Shown here: piece by piece, positions 54,942-63,861 of the stretch
Position numbering within the stretch: the stretch's first letter is position 1
Layout: each line of letters starts with the position of its first letter
Source of the DNA: Rhodovulum sp.
GTDB taxonomy: Bacteria; Pseudomonadota; Alphaproteobacteria; Rhodobacterales; Rhodobacteraceae
Direction of reading: 5' to 3'
Assembly (NCBI GenBank): GCA_020637615.1
Contig: JACKKC010000015.1
Location: 10,578-74,577 of the forward strand
Length of the DNA: 64,000 bases
Made by a program: the position numbers and the translations under genes
Notes under the pieces: model-generated
Database searches by the model: none
What the model was told of the DNA's origin: nothing
What the model saw: the letters and a program-made list of their open reading frames with translations, nothing else

Positions 54942-55304
54942 TCACTCCCCCTGCGAACCGTTCCGGTCCGCTTCCGCCGCGCCGCCGTCGAGCAGCGCGC
55001 CCTCGGCCCGCTTGTCGCGCACCTCCGATGCCGTTCGCATCATGGTGCGGACCCCGGCCGCAAATCCCAGGAGCGCGAACAGCACGAGGAACACGGGCCG
55101 CGTTCCGAAGAGGCTGTCCAGCCCCATCCCGATCGCCAGCCCCAGCAGCATCCCCACCACGAGCTCGATCACCATGCGCCAGGCGAGCGAACCCTGCGTG
55201 TATTTCGCACCCGCCCCCGACGGCGGGGTGGACTGCGCGGATTTGGCGGCTTCGATCCGGTCTTCCAGGCGCTTGAGACGTTCGGAAAAGGGATCCTTTT
55301 CCAT
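54942..55304 (-). CDS. atpI: ATP synthase assembly protein AtpI
   Basis: 120 residues from the ATG at 55304 (MEKDPFSERLKRLEDRIEAA); the longer frame to 55346 lacks family resemblance. Short N-terminal helix, then two membrane segments with VIELVVGMLLGLAIGMGLD and VFLVLFALLGFAAGVRTMM. AtpI helps assemble the c ring. First gene of the F0 operon, divergent from an ArsR gene. Confidence 0.9.
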   Translation of the reverse strand: MEKDPFSERLKRLEDRIEAAKSAQSTPPSGAGAKYTQGSLAWRMVIELVVGMLLGLAIGMGLDSLFGTRPVFLVLFALLGFAAGVRTMMRTASEVRDKRAEGALLDGGAAEADRNGSQGE

Positions 55305-55562
55305 CGCCGCCCCGCTTTGCCCTTTCGCCCGGACGTCCCCCGCCAAGGGTCTGACTTCGTCAGGGTCTTAGGCAAACCGCGCCGCGCTGTCAAGGCACAT
55401 CCACCGGGGCGCCGACTCCGTACCGTGTTGTTATCAAACGATAATCCAGGAAATCACCGGAGTCCGGCGCCGGTGAGCCGCCGCGATCGGCCTGCGCCGG
55501 GCGGTGCCGCGACCCTCAACCGATCGGTTGACTTTGGCCTCAGGCGCGAGGCAAATCGCGCG

Positions 55563-55931
55563 ATGACCGAGACCCCGGCCCCCGATCTCGACCTCGTCTT
55601 CGCCGCCCTGGCGGACCCGACCCGGCGGGCGCTCCTCGGCCGGCTGCTCGAAGGCGAGCGCAATGTCGGCGATCTGGCGGCGCCGCTGCCGATGTCCCTG
55701 GCCGCGGTCTCCAAGCATCTCGGGATCCTCACCCGTGCCGGTCTCGTGAGCCAGTTGCGGGCGGGGCGCGAGAAGACCTGCCGGCTGGAGCCGGACGCGC
55801 TCGCGGCCGCCTTCGTCTGGATGCAGGGCTTCGGCGCCTTCGCGACCGAGGATTTCGACGCGCTGGAGCGCTACGTGGAACTGGCGCTCGGCGAGGCGCC
55901 CGGCGATGCCGGATCCGAAAGCGACCCCTGA
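55563..55931 (+). CDS. ArsR/SmtB-family transcriptional regulator
   Basis: 122 residues. Winged helix-turn-helix: FAALADPTRRALLGRLLEGE, then LAAPLPMSLAAVSKHLGILT and GLVSQLRAGREKTCRLEPDA. No CxC metal site is visible, so it belongs to the metal-independent group often paired with SRPBCC genes; no such partner is next to it. Divergent from atpI across about 258 bp. Its stop is 2 bp from repeat copy C. Confidence 0.88.
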   Translation: MTETPAPDLDLVFAALADPTRRALLGRLLEGERNVGDLAAPLPMSLAAVSKHLGILTRAGLVSQLRAGREKTCRLEPDALAAAFVWMQGFGAFATEDFDALERYVELALGEAPGDAGSESDP

Positions 55932-56323
55932 CAGGGAAAAGGCAGCGCCCCGCGCGGCCCCGCGCCGCATTCCCCCAGACCGAGAAGGCGAGGCGCCAGT
56001 AGCGCCTTGCCCGGTCTGGTCGCCCGGAGGCGCAAGCCGCAGGGCGAAGGAGGGCGGGTGTCACCATCGGTTGGGGATCGGGACGGGACGGCCCTGGACG
56101 GCGTGCGATGCGCGCCGGCCCCCGCCAGGGCCGGCGCGGCCCGATCGCCACCGGTCGATCGGGCTGGGAACACCCGGCCGCTGGAGGGACAAGACTCGAC
56201 GGCGAGCGCCGCCGGGATGACCCCGACACGCGCGGGCCCGGCAGAGCGCCCGGGCCTTGCCCCTTCGTCCGCCCGCTCGCGGACGTCAACGCGTGCTGCA
56301 GCGTGCTCCGGGAGCGGCGCGCC
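55932..56323. other. Gene-free interval with repeat copy C
   Basis: 392 bp between convergent arsR-type and small-protein genes. Positions 55934-56166 are the dispersed repeat in reverse orientation. The remaining 157 bp (to 56323) show no gene or obvious signal. Confidence 0.6.
55934..56166 (-). repeat. 233-bp dispersed intergenic repeat, copy C
   Basis: Reverse-oriented relative to copies A and B with the same block order and length. On the minus strand it runs from CAGCCCGATCGACCGGTGGC to GCGCTGCCTTTTCCC. Its tail touches the ArsR gene stop (2 bp away). Confidence 0.85.
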
Positions 56324-56584
56324 TCACCCCTCGATGTAGACGACGATCGTCTCCGGCCGGACGCCGTCGTATTTCATCGCCTCTGCGCCCGCCTCGCTCT
56401 TCAGAACCGCCTCGAACTTGTCCATGTCGGCGACGTCGAAGGCCACCGCGACCCTGTTCTTTTCGGTCGGATGGACAAAGGTGCGGATGTCGGTCGCGAT
56501 TCCGTCGAATACTTCGGCGCGCTTCGGCGACGCCAGCCAATGGGCCACGTCCTCGACCTCGTGCGTGGCAACGATCTTCGGCAT
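56324..56584 (-). CDS. Small alpha/beta-barrel-like protein of unknown function
   Basis: 86 residues from the ATG at 56584 (PKIVATHEVEDVAHWLASPK). The pattern (KNRVAVAFDVADMDKFEAVL and ETIVVYIEG at the end) resembles short ferredoxin-like/dimeric alpha-beta barrel proteins (DUF3764-like). Preceded by GGGGGGAAAG. Between repeat C and smc. Function cannot be assigned. Confidence 0.72.
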   Translation of the reverse strand: MPKIVATHEVEDVAHWLASPKRAEVFDGIATDIRTFVHPTEKNRVAVAFDVADMDKFEAVLKSEAGAEAMKYDGVRPETIVVYIEG

Positions 56585-56693
56585 GATCCTTTCCCCCCCG
56601 CATTGCGGAGCGACGAGCGTCGCATGCGCGCGGCTTTCGATCAACCGGAATACCGTACCGGATCCGCCGGTGCGTCTTGCCAGGAGCCGGCGG

Positions 56694-59600
56694 TCACGCC
56701 GATTCGACGATGCGTTCCGCCGCGGCGAGATCGACCGAGACCAGCTGGCTCACGCCCTTCTCCGCCATGGTCACGCCGAAGAGCCGGCCCATGCGCGACA
56801 TGGTGATGGCGTGATGGGTGATGATCAGGAAGCGCGTCGAGGTGCGCTCGGTCATCTCGTCGAGCAGGTCGCAGAAGCGCGTCACATTGGCGTCGTCGAG
56901 CGGCGCGTCGACCTCGTCGAGCACGCAGATCGGCGAGGGATTGGCGAGGAAGACGCCGAAGATGAGGGAGAGCGCCGTCAGGGTTTGCTCGCCGCCCGAG
57001 AGCAGCGAGAGGGTGGATAGCTTCTTGCCCGGCGGCTGGCACATGATCTCGAGCCCGGCTTCGAGCGGGTCGTCGCTCTCGACCATCACGAGGCTCGCCT
57101 CGCCGCCGCCGAAGAGATGCTTGAAGAGCACAGCGAAATTGCGGTTGACCTCGTCGAAGGCGGCGAGCAGCCGCCCACGGCCCTCGCGGTTGAGGCTGGC
57201 GATGCCCTGGCGCAGCTTGGCGATGGCCTCCTCGAGATCGGCGCGCTCGCGCGCGAGCCCCTCGCGCTCGGCGGCGATCTCGCGCGCGTCGTCCTCGGCC
57301 CGCAGGTTCACCGCGCCGAGGCCATCGCGCTGGCGGCGCAGCCGGTCCACCTCGGCCTCGAGATCCGTGGCGCCCGGCACGGCCTCCGCCGCGATCCCGA
57401 AATCCGCCGGCACGTCGCCGGGCTCGCGTTCGAGCTCCGCCCGGAGCCGGTCGGCCGCCGATGCGGCGCGGGCCTCCGCGGCCTCGGCGAGCGCCTCGGA
57501 GCGGGCGCGGGCCTCGCGGGCCTCGCTCGCGGCCCGTTCCGCCGCGCGCGCCGCGGCATCGCGGGCGCGCAGCTCGGTTTCCGCCGTGGCCAGCGCATCG
57601 GATGCCGCGCGGCGGCGCGTCTCGGCCGCTTCGAGCGATTTTGCGAGCTCGGTGCGTCTTTGCGCGAGCTCCGACGGCCGCGACCGCAGGGCGGCGAGCT
57701 CCTGCTGCGCCTCGGCCTCGCGCCGGGCGAGGTCCTGCAGCCGCTGCGCCGCGGTCGCCTGCCGCGCCGTCCAGTTTCCGATCTCGGCCGCGATCTCGTC
57801 GAGCCGCCGCGCCCGGGCGGCGCCCGAGCGGGCGATCTCCTCGGCTTCCCCGCGCCGCGTCATCGCCGAGATCCGCGCGGCCTCGAGCCGGACCCGCTCC
57901 GCCTCGACCGCCGCCTTCGCCTCGGAGGCATCCGCCAGCGCCGCGGCGGATTTTTCGGCGGTCTCGAAGGCCGTCCGCGCCGCGGCGGTCTCCTCCCGGC
58001 GCCGCCGGCAGGCCGCCTGGAGGGCCGCGGCCTTGCCTTCCAGCGCCTCGAGCGCCGTCTCCGCGCGGGTCAGGTCGCGGGCCGCGGTCGTCGCTGCCTG
58101 ATCGGCCGATTTCCGCGCCAGCCGCGCCTCGGATTCGCGCCGCGTCGCCGTTTCGGCGGCCGCCTCCGCCTGCTGCAACTCGGCGCGCGCGGCCGCCGCG
58201 GCCGCCTCGGCCTCGGCGAGCGCGGCCTTGGCCGCCTCCGACCGGTTGCGCTGCTGCAGGCGCAGCGCCGCGGCGGAGGGCGCGTCCCCGGCCGCCACCG
58301 CGAGCCCGTCCCAGCGCCAGAGATCGCCCTCCAGGCTGACCAGCCGCTGGCCCCGGCCGAGCGATCCCTGCAGGCGCGGCCCGTCGGCGCGCGCGACGAT
58401 CCCGATCGCCGCAAGGCGGCGCGCCAGCGCCGGCGGTGCCGCGACCCTGGGCGCGAGCGGGGTCGCGCCCTCCGGCAGGCCCGGCGCGTCTTCGACCGGC
58501 GGCAGCGCGCGCCAGCCGCTCGCCTGCGGATCGTCGTCCGCGAGAGGCAGGCGCAGATCTTCGGCGAGTGCCGCGCCCAGCGCCGCCTCGAAGCCGGGCT
58601 CGACGCGGATCGCATCGAGGATCTGGCCGTCCGAGCCGCGGTCCCGGGCCAGCAGCTTGTCGAGCCCGGCCACCTCCGCGGCGAGCGCCCGCGCGGTGCC
58701 GTCGGCCTCGGCGAGCGTGATCTTCAGGCCGGATGCCGCGGTTCGCGCCGCGCCGGCGCCGGTCTCCGCTTCGGCCAGCGCCGCCTCGAGGGACTCCGCC
58801 CGTTCCGCCGCGTCCTGGGCCGCGGTGCGCGCGACGGCCATCGCCGGCCGGGCCTTTTCCAGATCGGCGCCCACCGCGGCGGCGGCCGATTCGGCCTGGG
58901 CGCCGCCACGTGTCGCCTCCTCGAACCGGCGCCGCGTCTCCGCCACGGTCCGGCCCGCCGATTGATGCTCCGCAACCAGCTGCGCCGCCGCCTCGGCCGC
59001 GCCTTCGAACGCCGCCTCGGCCTCCCGCAGGGCGGCGGCCGAGGTTTCGGCCGCAGCCCTGGCTTCGGCGAGCAGGTCATCGTGCCCCTCCGCCTCCGCC
59101 TCGACCGCGCCCTTCTCCGCCGTCAGGCGCTGCACCACTTCCTTGGCGTCGCCGTCCAGCGTGGTTTCGCGCTCGCGGTCGGCGACCATCTGCGCGATCT
59201 GCGTCTCGAGCCCGGCGATCTGGCGGGCGAGCATCTCGGCCTCGCCGTCGATCCGGTCCCGTTCCAGCGTGAGGCGCTGCAGCACCGCAGCGGCGATGGC
59301 GTCCTCGTCGCGGAGCGCGGGGAGACGCTCCTCGGCCTCGGCGCGCAGCCGCGCCGCCTCGGATGCGGCGCTCTGCCCGGCCCCGGCCGCCCGCAGCGCG
59401 GCGGTCAGCGCCTCGGCGGCGGCGCGCCGCTCGCGGTCGGCGTCGTGCCAGATCCGCCAGAGCAGCAGGCTCTCGGCGCGGCGCAGCGCCTCGGCGATCT
59501 CGCGATAGCGCGCGGCCTGGCGCGCCTGGCGGGCAAGCGCGCCGAGTTGGCCGTCGAGCGCCTCGATCACGTCGCCGACGCGGCCGAGATTGGTTTCCGT

Positions 59601-60158
59601 CGCCCGCAGCTTCAGTTCCGCCTCGTGGCGCCGCTGGTAGAGGCCGGAGATGCCGGCGGCCTCCTCCAGGATGCGCCGCCGCGCCTTGGGGCGCGCGTTG
59701 ATCAGCTCCGAGATCTGCCCCTGCCGCACCAGCGCCGGCGAATGCGACCCGGTGGAGGCATCCGCGAAGAGGATCTGGATGTCGCGGGCCCGCGCCTCGC
59801 GCCCGTTGGCGCGGAAGGCCGAGCCGGCGTCGCGGGTGATGCGGCGCACGATCTCGACCTGGTCGGCATCGTTGAAGGCGCTGGGCGCTAGGCGCTCGCG
59901 GTTGTCGATGGTCAGGGTCACTTCCGCATGGTTGCGCGCCGGCCGCGAGCCCGAGCCCGCGAAGATCACGTCCTCCATGCCGTCGCCGCGCATCGCCGAG
60001 GGGCGGTTCTCGCCCATGACCCAGCGCAGGGCCTCGAGCAGGTTCGACTTGCCGCAGCCGTTCGGCCCGACCACCCCGGTCAGCCCCGGCGCGATGACCA
60101 GTTCGGTCGGGTCGACGAAGCTCTTGAAACCGAGCAGCCGCAGGCGGGTGAAATGCAC
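56694..60158 (-). CDS. smc: Chromosome segregation protein SMC
   Basis: 1154 residues from a GTG at 60158; the frame is open to 60227 but family members begin at FTRLRLLGFKSFVDPTEL. N-terminal ATPase half has Walker A GVVGPNGCGKSNLLEALRW (about 29-47). Two long Ala/Glu/Arg-rich coiled coils flank a hinge (about 495-640). The C-terminal half carries the ABC signature LSGGEQTLTALSLIFG and Walker B PICVLDEVDAPLDD. SMC condenses and aligns chromosome arms with ScpAB, not in the window. Confidence 0.93.
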   Translation of the reverse strand: MHFTRLRLLGFKSFVDPTELVIAPGLTGVVGPNGCGKSNLLEALRWVMGENRPSAMRGDGMEDVIFAGSGSRPARNHAEVTLTIDNRERLAPSAFNDADQVEIVRRITRDAGSAFRANGREARARDIQILFADASTGSHSPALVRQGQISELINARPKARRRILEEAAGISGLYQRRHEAELKLRATETNLGRVGDVIEALDGQLGALARQARQAARYREIAEALRRAESLLLWRIWHDADRERRAAAEALTAALRAAGAGQSAASEAARLRAEAEERLPALRDEDAIAAAVLQRLTLERDRIDGEAEMLARQIAGLETQIAQMVADRERETTLDGDAKEVVQRLTAEKGAVEAEAEGHDDLLAEARAAAETSAAALREAEAAFEGAAEAAAQLVAEHQSAGRTVAETRRRFEEATRGGAQAESAAAAVGADLEKARPAMAVARTAAQDAAERAESLEAALAEAETGAGAARTAASGLKITLAEADGTARALAAEVAGLDKLLARDRGSDGQILDAIRVEPGFEAALGAALAEDLRLPLADDDPQASGWRALPPVEDAPGLPEGATPLAPRVAAPPALARRLAAIGIVARADGPRLQGSLGRGQRLVSLEGDLWRWDGLAVAAGDAPSAAALRLQQRNRSEAAKAALAEAEAAAAAARAELQQAEAAAETATRRESEARLARKSADQAATTAARDLTRAETALEALEGKAAALQAACRRRREETAAARTAFETAEKSAAALADASEAKAAVEAERVRLEAARISAMTRRGEAEEIARSGAARARRLDEIAAEIGNWTARQATAAQRLQDLARREAEAQQELAALRSRPSELAQRRTELAKSLEAAETRRRAASDALATAETELRARDAAARAAERAASEAREARARSEALAEAAEARAASAADRLRAELEREPGDVPADFGIAAEAVPGATDLEAEVDRLRRQRDGLGAVNLRAEDDAREIAAEREGLARERADLEEAIAKLRQGIASLNREGRGRLLAAFDEVNRNFAVLFKHLFGGGEASLVMVESDDPLEAGLEIMCQPPGKKLSTLSLLSGGEQTLTALSLIFGVFLANPSPICVLDEVDAPLDDANVTRFCDLLDEMTERTSTRFLIITHHAITMSRMGRLFGVTMAEKGVSQLVSVDLAAAERIVESA

Positions 60159-60266
60159 CGGAATGTCCAACGTGTTTGCCGCGGCAGGATCCCGTTCCCG
60201 GATCGCCCTGTCAACAGATATCCACATGATATGGGTTCAGCCGGGGTCGCTGCCGCCAAATATTGG

Positions 60267-61388
60267 CTAACCCGCCTTCCGGTGTCCGAGCCCGTGGTCT
60301 GCCGGCGAGAAGCCCTGAGGCAGCTTCGGATCGGTTCCGGTGACGAGATCCGCGATCGCCTCGCCCACCGCATGGGCGATGCCGAAGCCGATCTTGAAGG
60401 CGCCGGTGGCGAGGAGGACGCGGGCCATCCCCGGCAGCGGTCCGATCAGCGGATCGGGGCGCGGTGCGCGCGGGCGCAGGCCGGACCAGCGCTCGACGAC
60501 GCGGGCCCCCGCGAGGCAGGGGCAGAGCGCGCGAGCGCGTTCGAGAAGGTCGTCGAGCAGGCCGTCGGTGCCGGTCGCGCATTGCCATGCGTTCTCGCTG
60601 GTCGAGCCGACCGCCACGGACCCGTCCGCATGGGGCACCACATAGAGCCCCTCCGCGAAGATCGCCGGGCCGGCGAGCGGGGCGCGCGGCGCCAGGACCG
60701 CCGCCTGTCCCTTGACGCCGCAGCCGGCCGGCATGCCGGTCGCCGCCTTCACGAGATCAAAGCCGCCCATGCCGGCGGCGAGCACGATGCGGCCTGCCGC
60801 GATCCGGCCATCGGCGGTATCGACCGCGCCGTCCTCGAGACCGCGCACCTCGGTCCGGGACAGGAGCACGACCCCGCGCGCGGCGAGCCCGGCCACGAGC
60901 GCCTCGACGGCGCGGCGGGGGTGGATGCGCGCGGACAGCGGCTCGAATGCGACGCCATGCGCCGCGGCTTCCGGCGCAATCCAGGCTTCGTCCGGACTTC
61001 GTTCATGGAAGCTCCAGTCCCAGCCGCGCCAATGCGCGGAGGCCGCCCGCGCCTGGGCTTCGGCGCGCCGGCGCGCGGCCGCATCGCCAAGGGGCATCAG
61101 CCGCCCGATGCGCGCATATCCCGGGTCGCGGCCGCCTGCCGCCGCCACCGCGTGCCAATGGGCCTCGGCGGACAGCAGGGCGTCGAGCTGGAAGGCCTTC
61201 TTCGGCGACCAATTCGCGGGCTGGTGCGGCGACATCGCGCCGACCGGCCCGCCGCTCGCGCCGGAGCCCGGCGTCTTGCGCTCCAGCACGGTCACGCGCA
61301 GGCCCCGCCCGGCGCAGGCCCAGGCGCAGCTCAGCCCGAAAATGCCAGCGCCGACGACGAGCACGTCCGGGCGCCCCTGTCCCTGCAT
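60267..61388 (-). CDS. DAO-family FAD-dependent oxidoreductase (possible MnmC C-terminal counterpart)
   Basis: 373 residues. FAD-binding VLVVGAGIFGLSCAWACAGRG (GxGxxG) at the N-terminus and the C-terminal RWSGLRPRAPRPDPLIGPLPGM, VLLATGAFKIGFGIAHAVGE typical of glycine/D-amino-acid oxidases. The gene faces mnmD across 45 bp. In MnmC the DAO-like half oxidises cmnm5U to nm5U34 and the MnmD half methylates it, so this may be the split partner. A separate amino-acid oxidase is the alternative. Confidence 0.82.
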   Translation of the reverse strand: MQGQGRPDVLVVGAGIFGLSCAWACAGRGLRVTVLERKTPGSGASGGPVGAMSPHQPANWSPKKAFQLDALLSAEAHWHAVAAAGGRDPGYARIGRLMPLGDAAARRRAEAQARAASAHWRGWDWSFHERSPDEAWIAPEAAAHGVAFEPLSARIHPRRAVEALVAGLAARGVVLLSRTEVRGLEDGAVDTADGRIAAGRIVLAAGMGGFDLVKAATGMPAGCGVKGQAAVLAPRAPLAGPAIFAEGLYVVPHADGSVAVGSTSENAWQCATGTDGLLDDLLERARALCPCLAGARVVERWSGLRPRAPRPDPLIGPLPGMARVLLATGAFKIGFGIAHAVGEAIADLVTGTDPKLPQGFSPADHGLGHRKAG

Positions 61389-61433
61389 CCTGCCGGCCTT
61401 GCCTCACCGTGAGCTTTGCTGCACCAGCAGAGC

Positions 61434-62120
61434 ATGGATGGCCCGAATGCGCAAAGCGCCGACGTGATCTGGCGCGGCGAGGATCCGCCGGTCTCCGCGC
61501 GGTTCGGCGACCGGTATTTCTCCGGCGACGACGGGCTGGCGGAATGCGCGCATGTCTTCTTCGCGGGCAATGCCCTGCCGCAGCGCCTGCGCGACGGGCT
61601 CCGGGTCGCGGAGCTCGGCTTCGGCACCGGCCTGAACGCCCTGGCGCTGGCGCGGCTCTGGTCCGGGACGGGTGCGGCGGGACGCATCCACTATACCGGC
61701 TTCGAGGCTTTCCCGATCGCGCCCGAGGACATGGCGCGGGCGCTCGGGCGCTGGCCGGAGCTGGAGGGCTGGAGCGCGCCGCTGGTCGATGCATGGGCGG
61801 CCGGGCACTGCCGCATCGCGCTGCCCGGAATGGATCTCTCGGTTCGCATCGGCGATGCGCGGCGGGAGCTTCCCGCCTGGGAGGGGCTGGCGGATGCCTG
61901 GTTCCTCGACGGCTTCAGCCCCGCCTGCAATCCCGAGCTCTGGGAGGACGCGCTGCTCGTCGAGGTGGCGCGGCACACCGCACCCGGCGGAACTTTCGCC
62001 ACCTACAGCGCGGCGGGACGGGTGCGCCGGGCGCTTGCCGCGGCCGGTTTCGCCGTGGAGCGATGGGCCGGCCATGGCGCTAAGCGCCACATGAGCCGGG
62101 GTGTCCTGGGCGCGGGGTGA
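61434..62120 (+). CDS. mnmD: tRNA 5-methylaminomethyl-2-thiouridine methyltransferase (stand-alone MnmD)
   Basis: 228 residues, the methyltransferase half of MnmC. N-terminal SARFGDRYFSGDDGLAECAH, the AdoMet motif RVAELGFGTGLNALALARLW, LPGMDLSVRIGDARRELPAW and the family LDGFSPACNPELWEDALL. Methylates nm5s2U34 to mnm5s2U34 in wobble tRNAs. The start at 61434 (MDGPNAQSADVIW) is preferred over 61416. Divergent from the DAO gene. Confidence 0.92.
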   Translation: MDGPNAQSADVIWRGEDPPVSARFGDRYFSGDDGLAECAHVFFAGNALPQRLRDGLRVAELGFGTGLNALALARLWSGTGAAGRIHYTGFEAFPIAPEDMARALGRWPELEGWSAPLVDAWAAGHCRIALPGMDLSVRIGDARRELPAWEGLADAWFLDGFSPACNPELWEDALLVEVARHTAPGGTFATYSAAGRVRRALAAAGFAVERWAGHGAKRHMSRGVLGAG

Positions 62121-62325
62121 CCGGGCGGAGGTCGAGAGGGGCGGGCGGGCGCGCGCGGATATGTCTCCCGCCAAATCCGCGGAGAGAACGCGGCGCCGCC
62201 ACGGGCACCGCGCGCCGGTCCGAATTGATCACAGGAGACCGCATTAGGCTTTCCTTCGCCATCCGGGCCCACGGCGATTGATCGAGCGCGCCGCTTGGGC
62301 CAGACTCGGCCAAAACGAGGCAGGC

Positions 62326-63741
62326 ATGGCGACCGACATCTATCGCGCGACGGCGGACGACGCCCTGTCCGCGGAGGAGCTCGCGCTCTACCACCTGATC
62401 ATGGCCTATCGGGCCGATCTCGGGCTCGAGGCGATACCCCTGTCGCGGGGCCTGACGGCCACCGCCGCACGCCACGTGCGCGACACGCGCGAGAATTTCT
62501 GGGCCGAGGGAAAGTCCCCGCCGCCGGGCGCCAATCTCCACAGCTGGAGCGACGCGCCCTATTACGCCGATCACAGCCAGCCGCAGGCGATGTGGGAGGC
62601 TCCTGCCCGGCTGGGCACGGGATACGAGGGCACCGGCTACGAGATCTCGGCGGCGGGCACCCCCACGGTCGCGGCCGCGCTCGAAGGCTGGAAAGCCTCG
62701 CCCGGGCACAATGCCGTTATCGCCAATACCGGCATCTGGGAGGACGTGCGTTTCGCGGCGATCGGGATCGGCGTGGAAACGGCGCCGGGGGCGGGGCCCT
62801 ATGGGGGCCGCATCTACCATGTCTGGTTCGGGACCGAGCGCGACCCGGGCGGCGCGCCCTGGGTCAAGGGCACATCGGCCGCCGATCGCATCGACGGCAC
62901 CGCCTTCGGCGACCGAATCCAGGCCGGCGCCGGTGCGGACCTGGTGCGCGGCGGCGCCGGGAACGACAGCCTGTCGGGCGGGTCCGGCAACGACCGGATG
63001 TCGGGAGGGGCCGGCAACGACACTCTCGGCGGCGGCAGCGGCGACGACCGGCTCTATGGGCTCGACGGCAACGACATCCTGAACGGTGGTCCGGGCTCGG
63101 ATGTCCTGTCCGGCGGCCCGGGCAATGACCGGTACCTTGTCGATAGCCCGGCGGATCGCGTGGTGGAAAAGGCCGGCTGGGGGATCGACCGGATCGAATG
63201 CGCGTTTTCGCTGGTGCTGCCGGCGCATGTCGAGAACCTGCGGTTGACCGGCGCCGCGGCGATCAGCGGCACCGGCAATGGCCTCGGCAACACCCTGACC
63301 GGGAACGCCGGCGCCAATCTGTTGCGCGGCGGCGGCGGCAACGACCATCTGTTCGGAGGGGCCGGCAATGACCGGCTCGGCGGCGGCATCGGCAACGACC
63401 GCCTCTATGGCGAGGCGGGCAACGACCGTCTCTACGGCGGGTCCGGCAACGACATCCTGACGGGCGGCGCCGGCACCGACGCGCTGAACGGCGGGCCGGG
63501 GCGCGATGTGTTCCGCTTCGAGAGCATCGCCGACAGCGAGGCCGGCGCGGCGCGGGACCGTATCGTCGATTTCATTCCCGGCCTCGATCGGCTCGACCTG
63601 CGCGGGCTCGCGGTCGAGGCCGAGGATCTTCGCTATGCCGACGGGGTTCTCTCCGTCGATGCCGACCACGATGGCGGGGCCGATCTCCAGATCGCGTTCA
63701 CCAATGCGGCCGAGCCCGGGGCCGGCGACTTCCTGTTCTGA
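62326..63741 (+). CDS. Secreted CAP-domain protein with RTX calcium-binding repeats
   Basis: 471 residues with no N-terminal signal peptide. A CAP/SCP-like domain (about 15-178: LYHLIMAYRADLGLEAIPLS, then RHVRDTRENFWAEGK, GWKASPGHNAVIANTGIW) is followed by two blocks of nonapeptide RTX repeats of GGxGNDxL type (about 205-275 and 340-410) separated by a 65-residue spacer. The end (about 430-471, hydrophobic and aspartate-rich, ending DFLF) looks like a type I secretion signal. It would fold outside the cell on calcium. No type I exporter gene is in the window. Shine-Dalgarno CGAGG precedes the ATG. Confidence 0.88.
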   Translation: MATDIYRATADDALSAEELALYHLIMAYRADLGLEAIPLSRGLTATAARHVRDTRENFWAEGKSPPPGANLHSWSDAPYYADHSQPQAMWEAPARLGTGYEGTGYEISAAGTPTVAAALEGWKASPGHNAVIANTGIWEDVRFAAIGIGVETAPGAGPYGGRIYHVWFGTERDPGGAPWVKGTSAADRIDGTAFGDRIQAGAGADLVRGGAGNDSLSGGSGNDRMSGGAGNDTLGGGSGDDRLYGLDGNDILNGGPGSDVLSGGPGNDRYLVDSPADRVVEKAGWGIDRIECAFSLVLPAHVENLRLTGAAAISGTGNGLGNTLTGNAGANLLRGGGGNDHLFGGAGNDRLGGGIGNDRLYGEAGNDRLYGGSGNDILTGGAGTDALNGGPGRDVFRFESIADSEAGAARDRIVDFIPGLDRLDLRGLAVEAEDLRYADGVLSVDADHDGGADLQIAFTNAAEPGAGDFLF

Positions 63742-63861
63742 CCGGCGCAAGCCGCGCAGGCATGCGAATGCCTTGAAATCGGATGATCGGCCTAGTCGTC
63801 CAAGCGGTATCTGGAGCGATGCCGCAAGGGGTTTCGGCGGCGCGATCAGCCGGAACCGGCG

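Noticed and set aside
57117..59891. Long open plus-strand frame inside smc
   Set aside because: It mirrors the codon pattern of the smc coiled coils and has no recognisable domain.
60159..60227. Longer SMC N-terminus starting at 60227
   Set aside because: SMC proteins begin a few residues before the FTRLRLLGFKSF motif; the 23 extra residues have no counterpart in the family.
62900..63520. Short tandem DNA repeats that could suggest a CRISPR or minisatellite
   Set aside because: They encode GGxGNDxL RTX nonapeptides in a continuous reading frame; period and variation are those of protein repeats.
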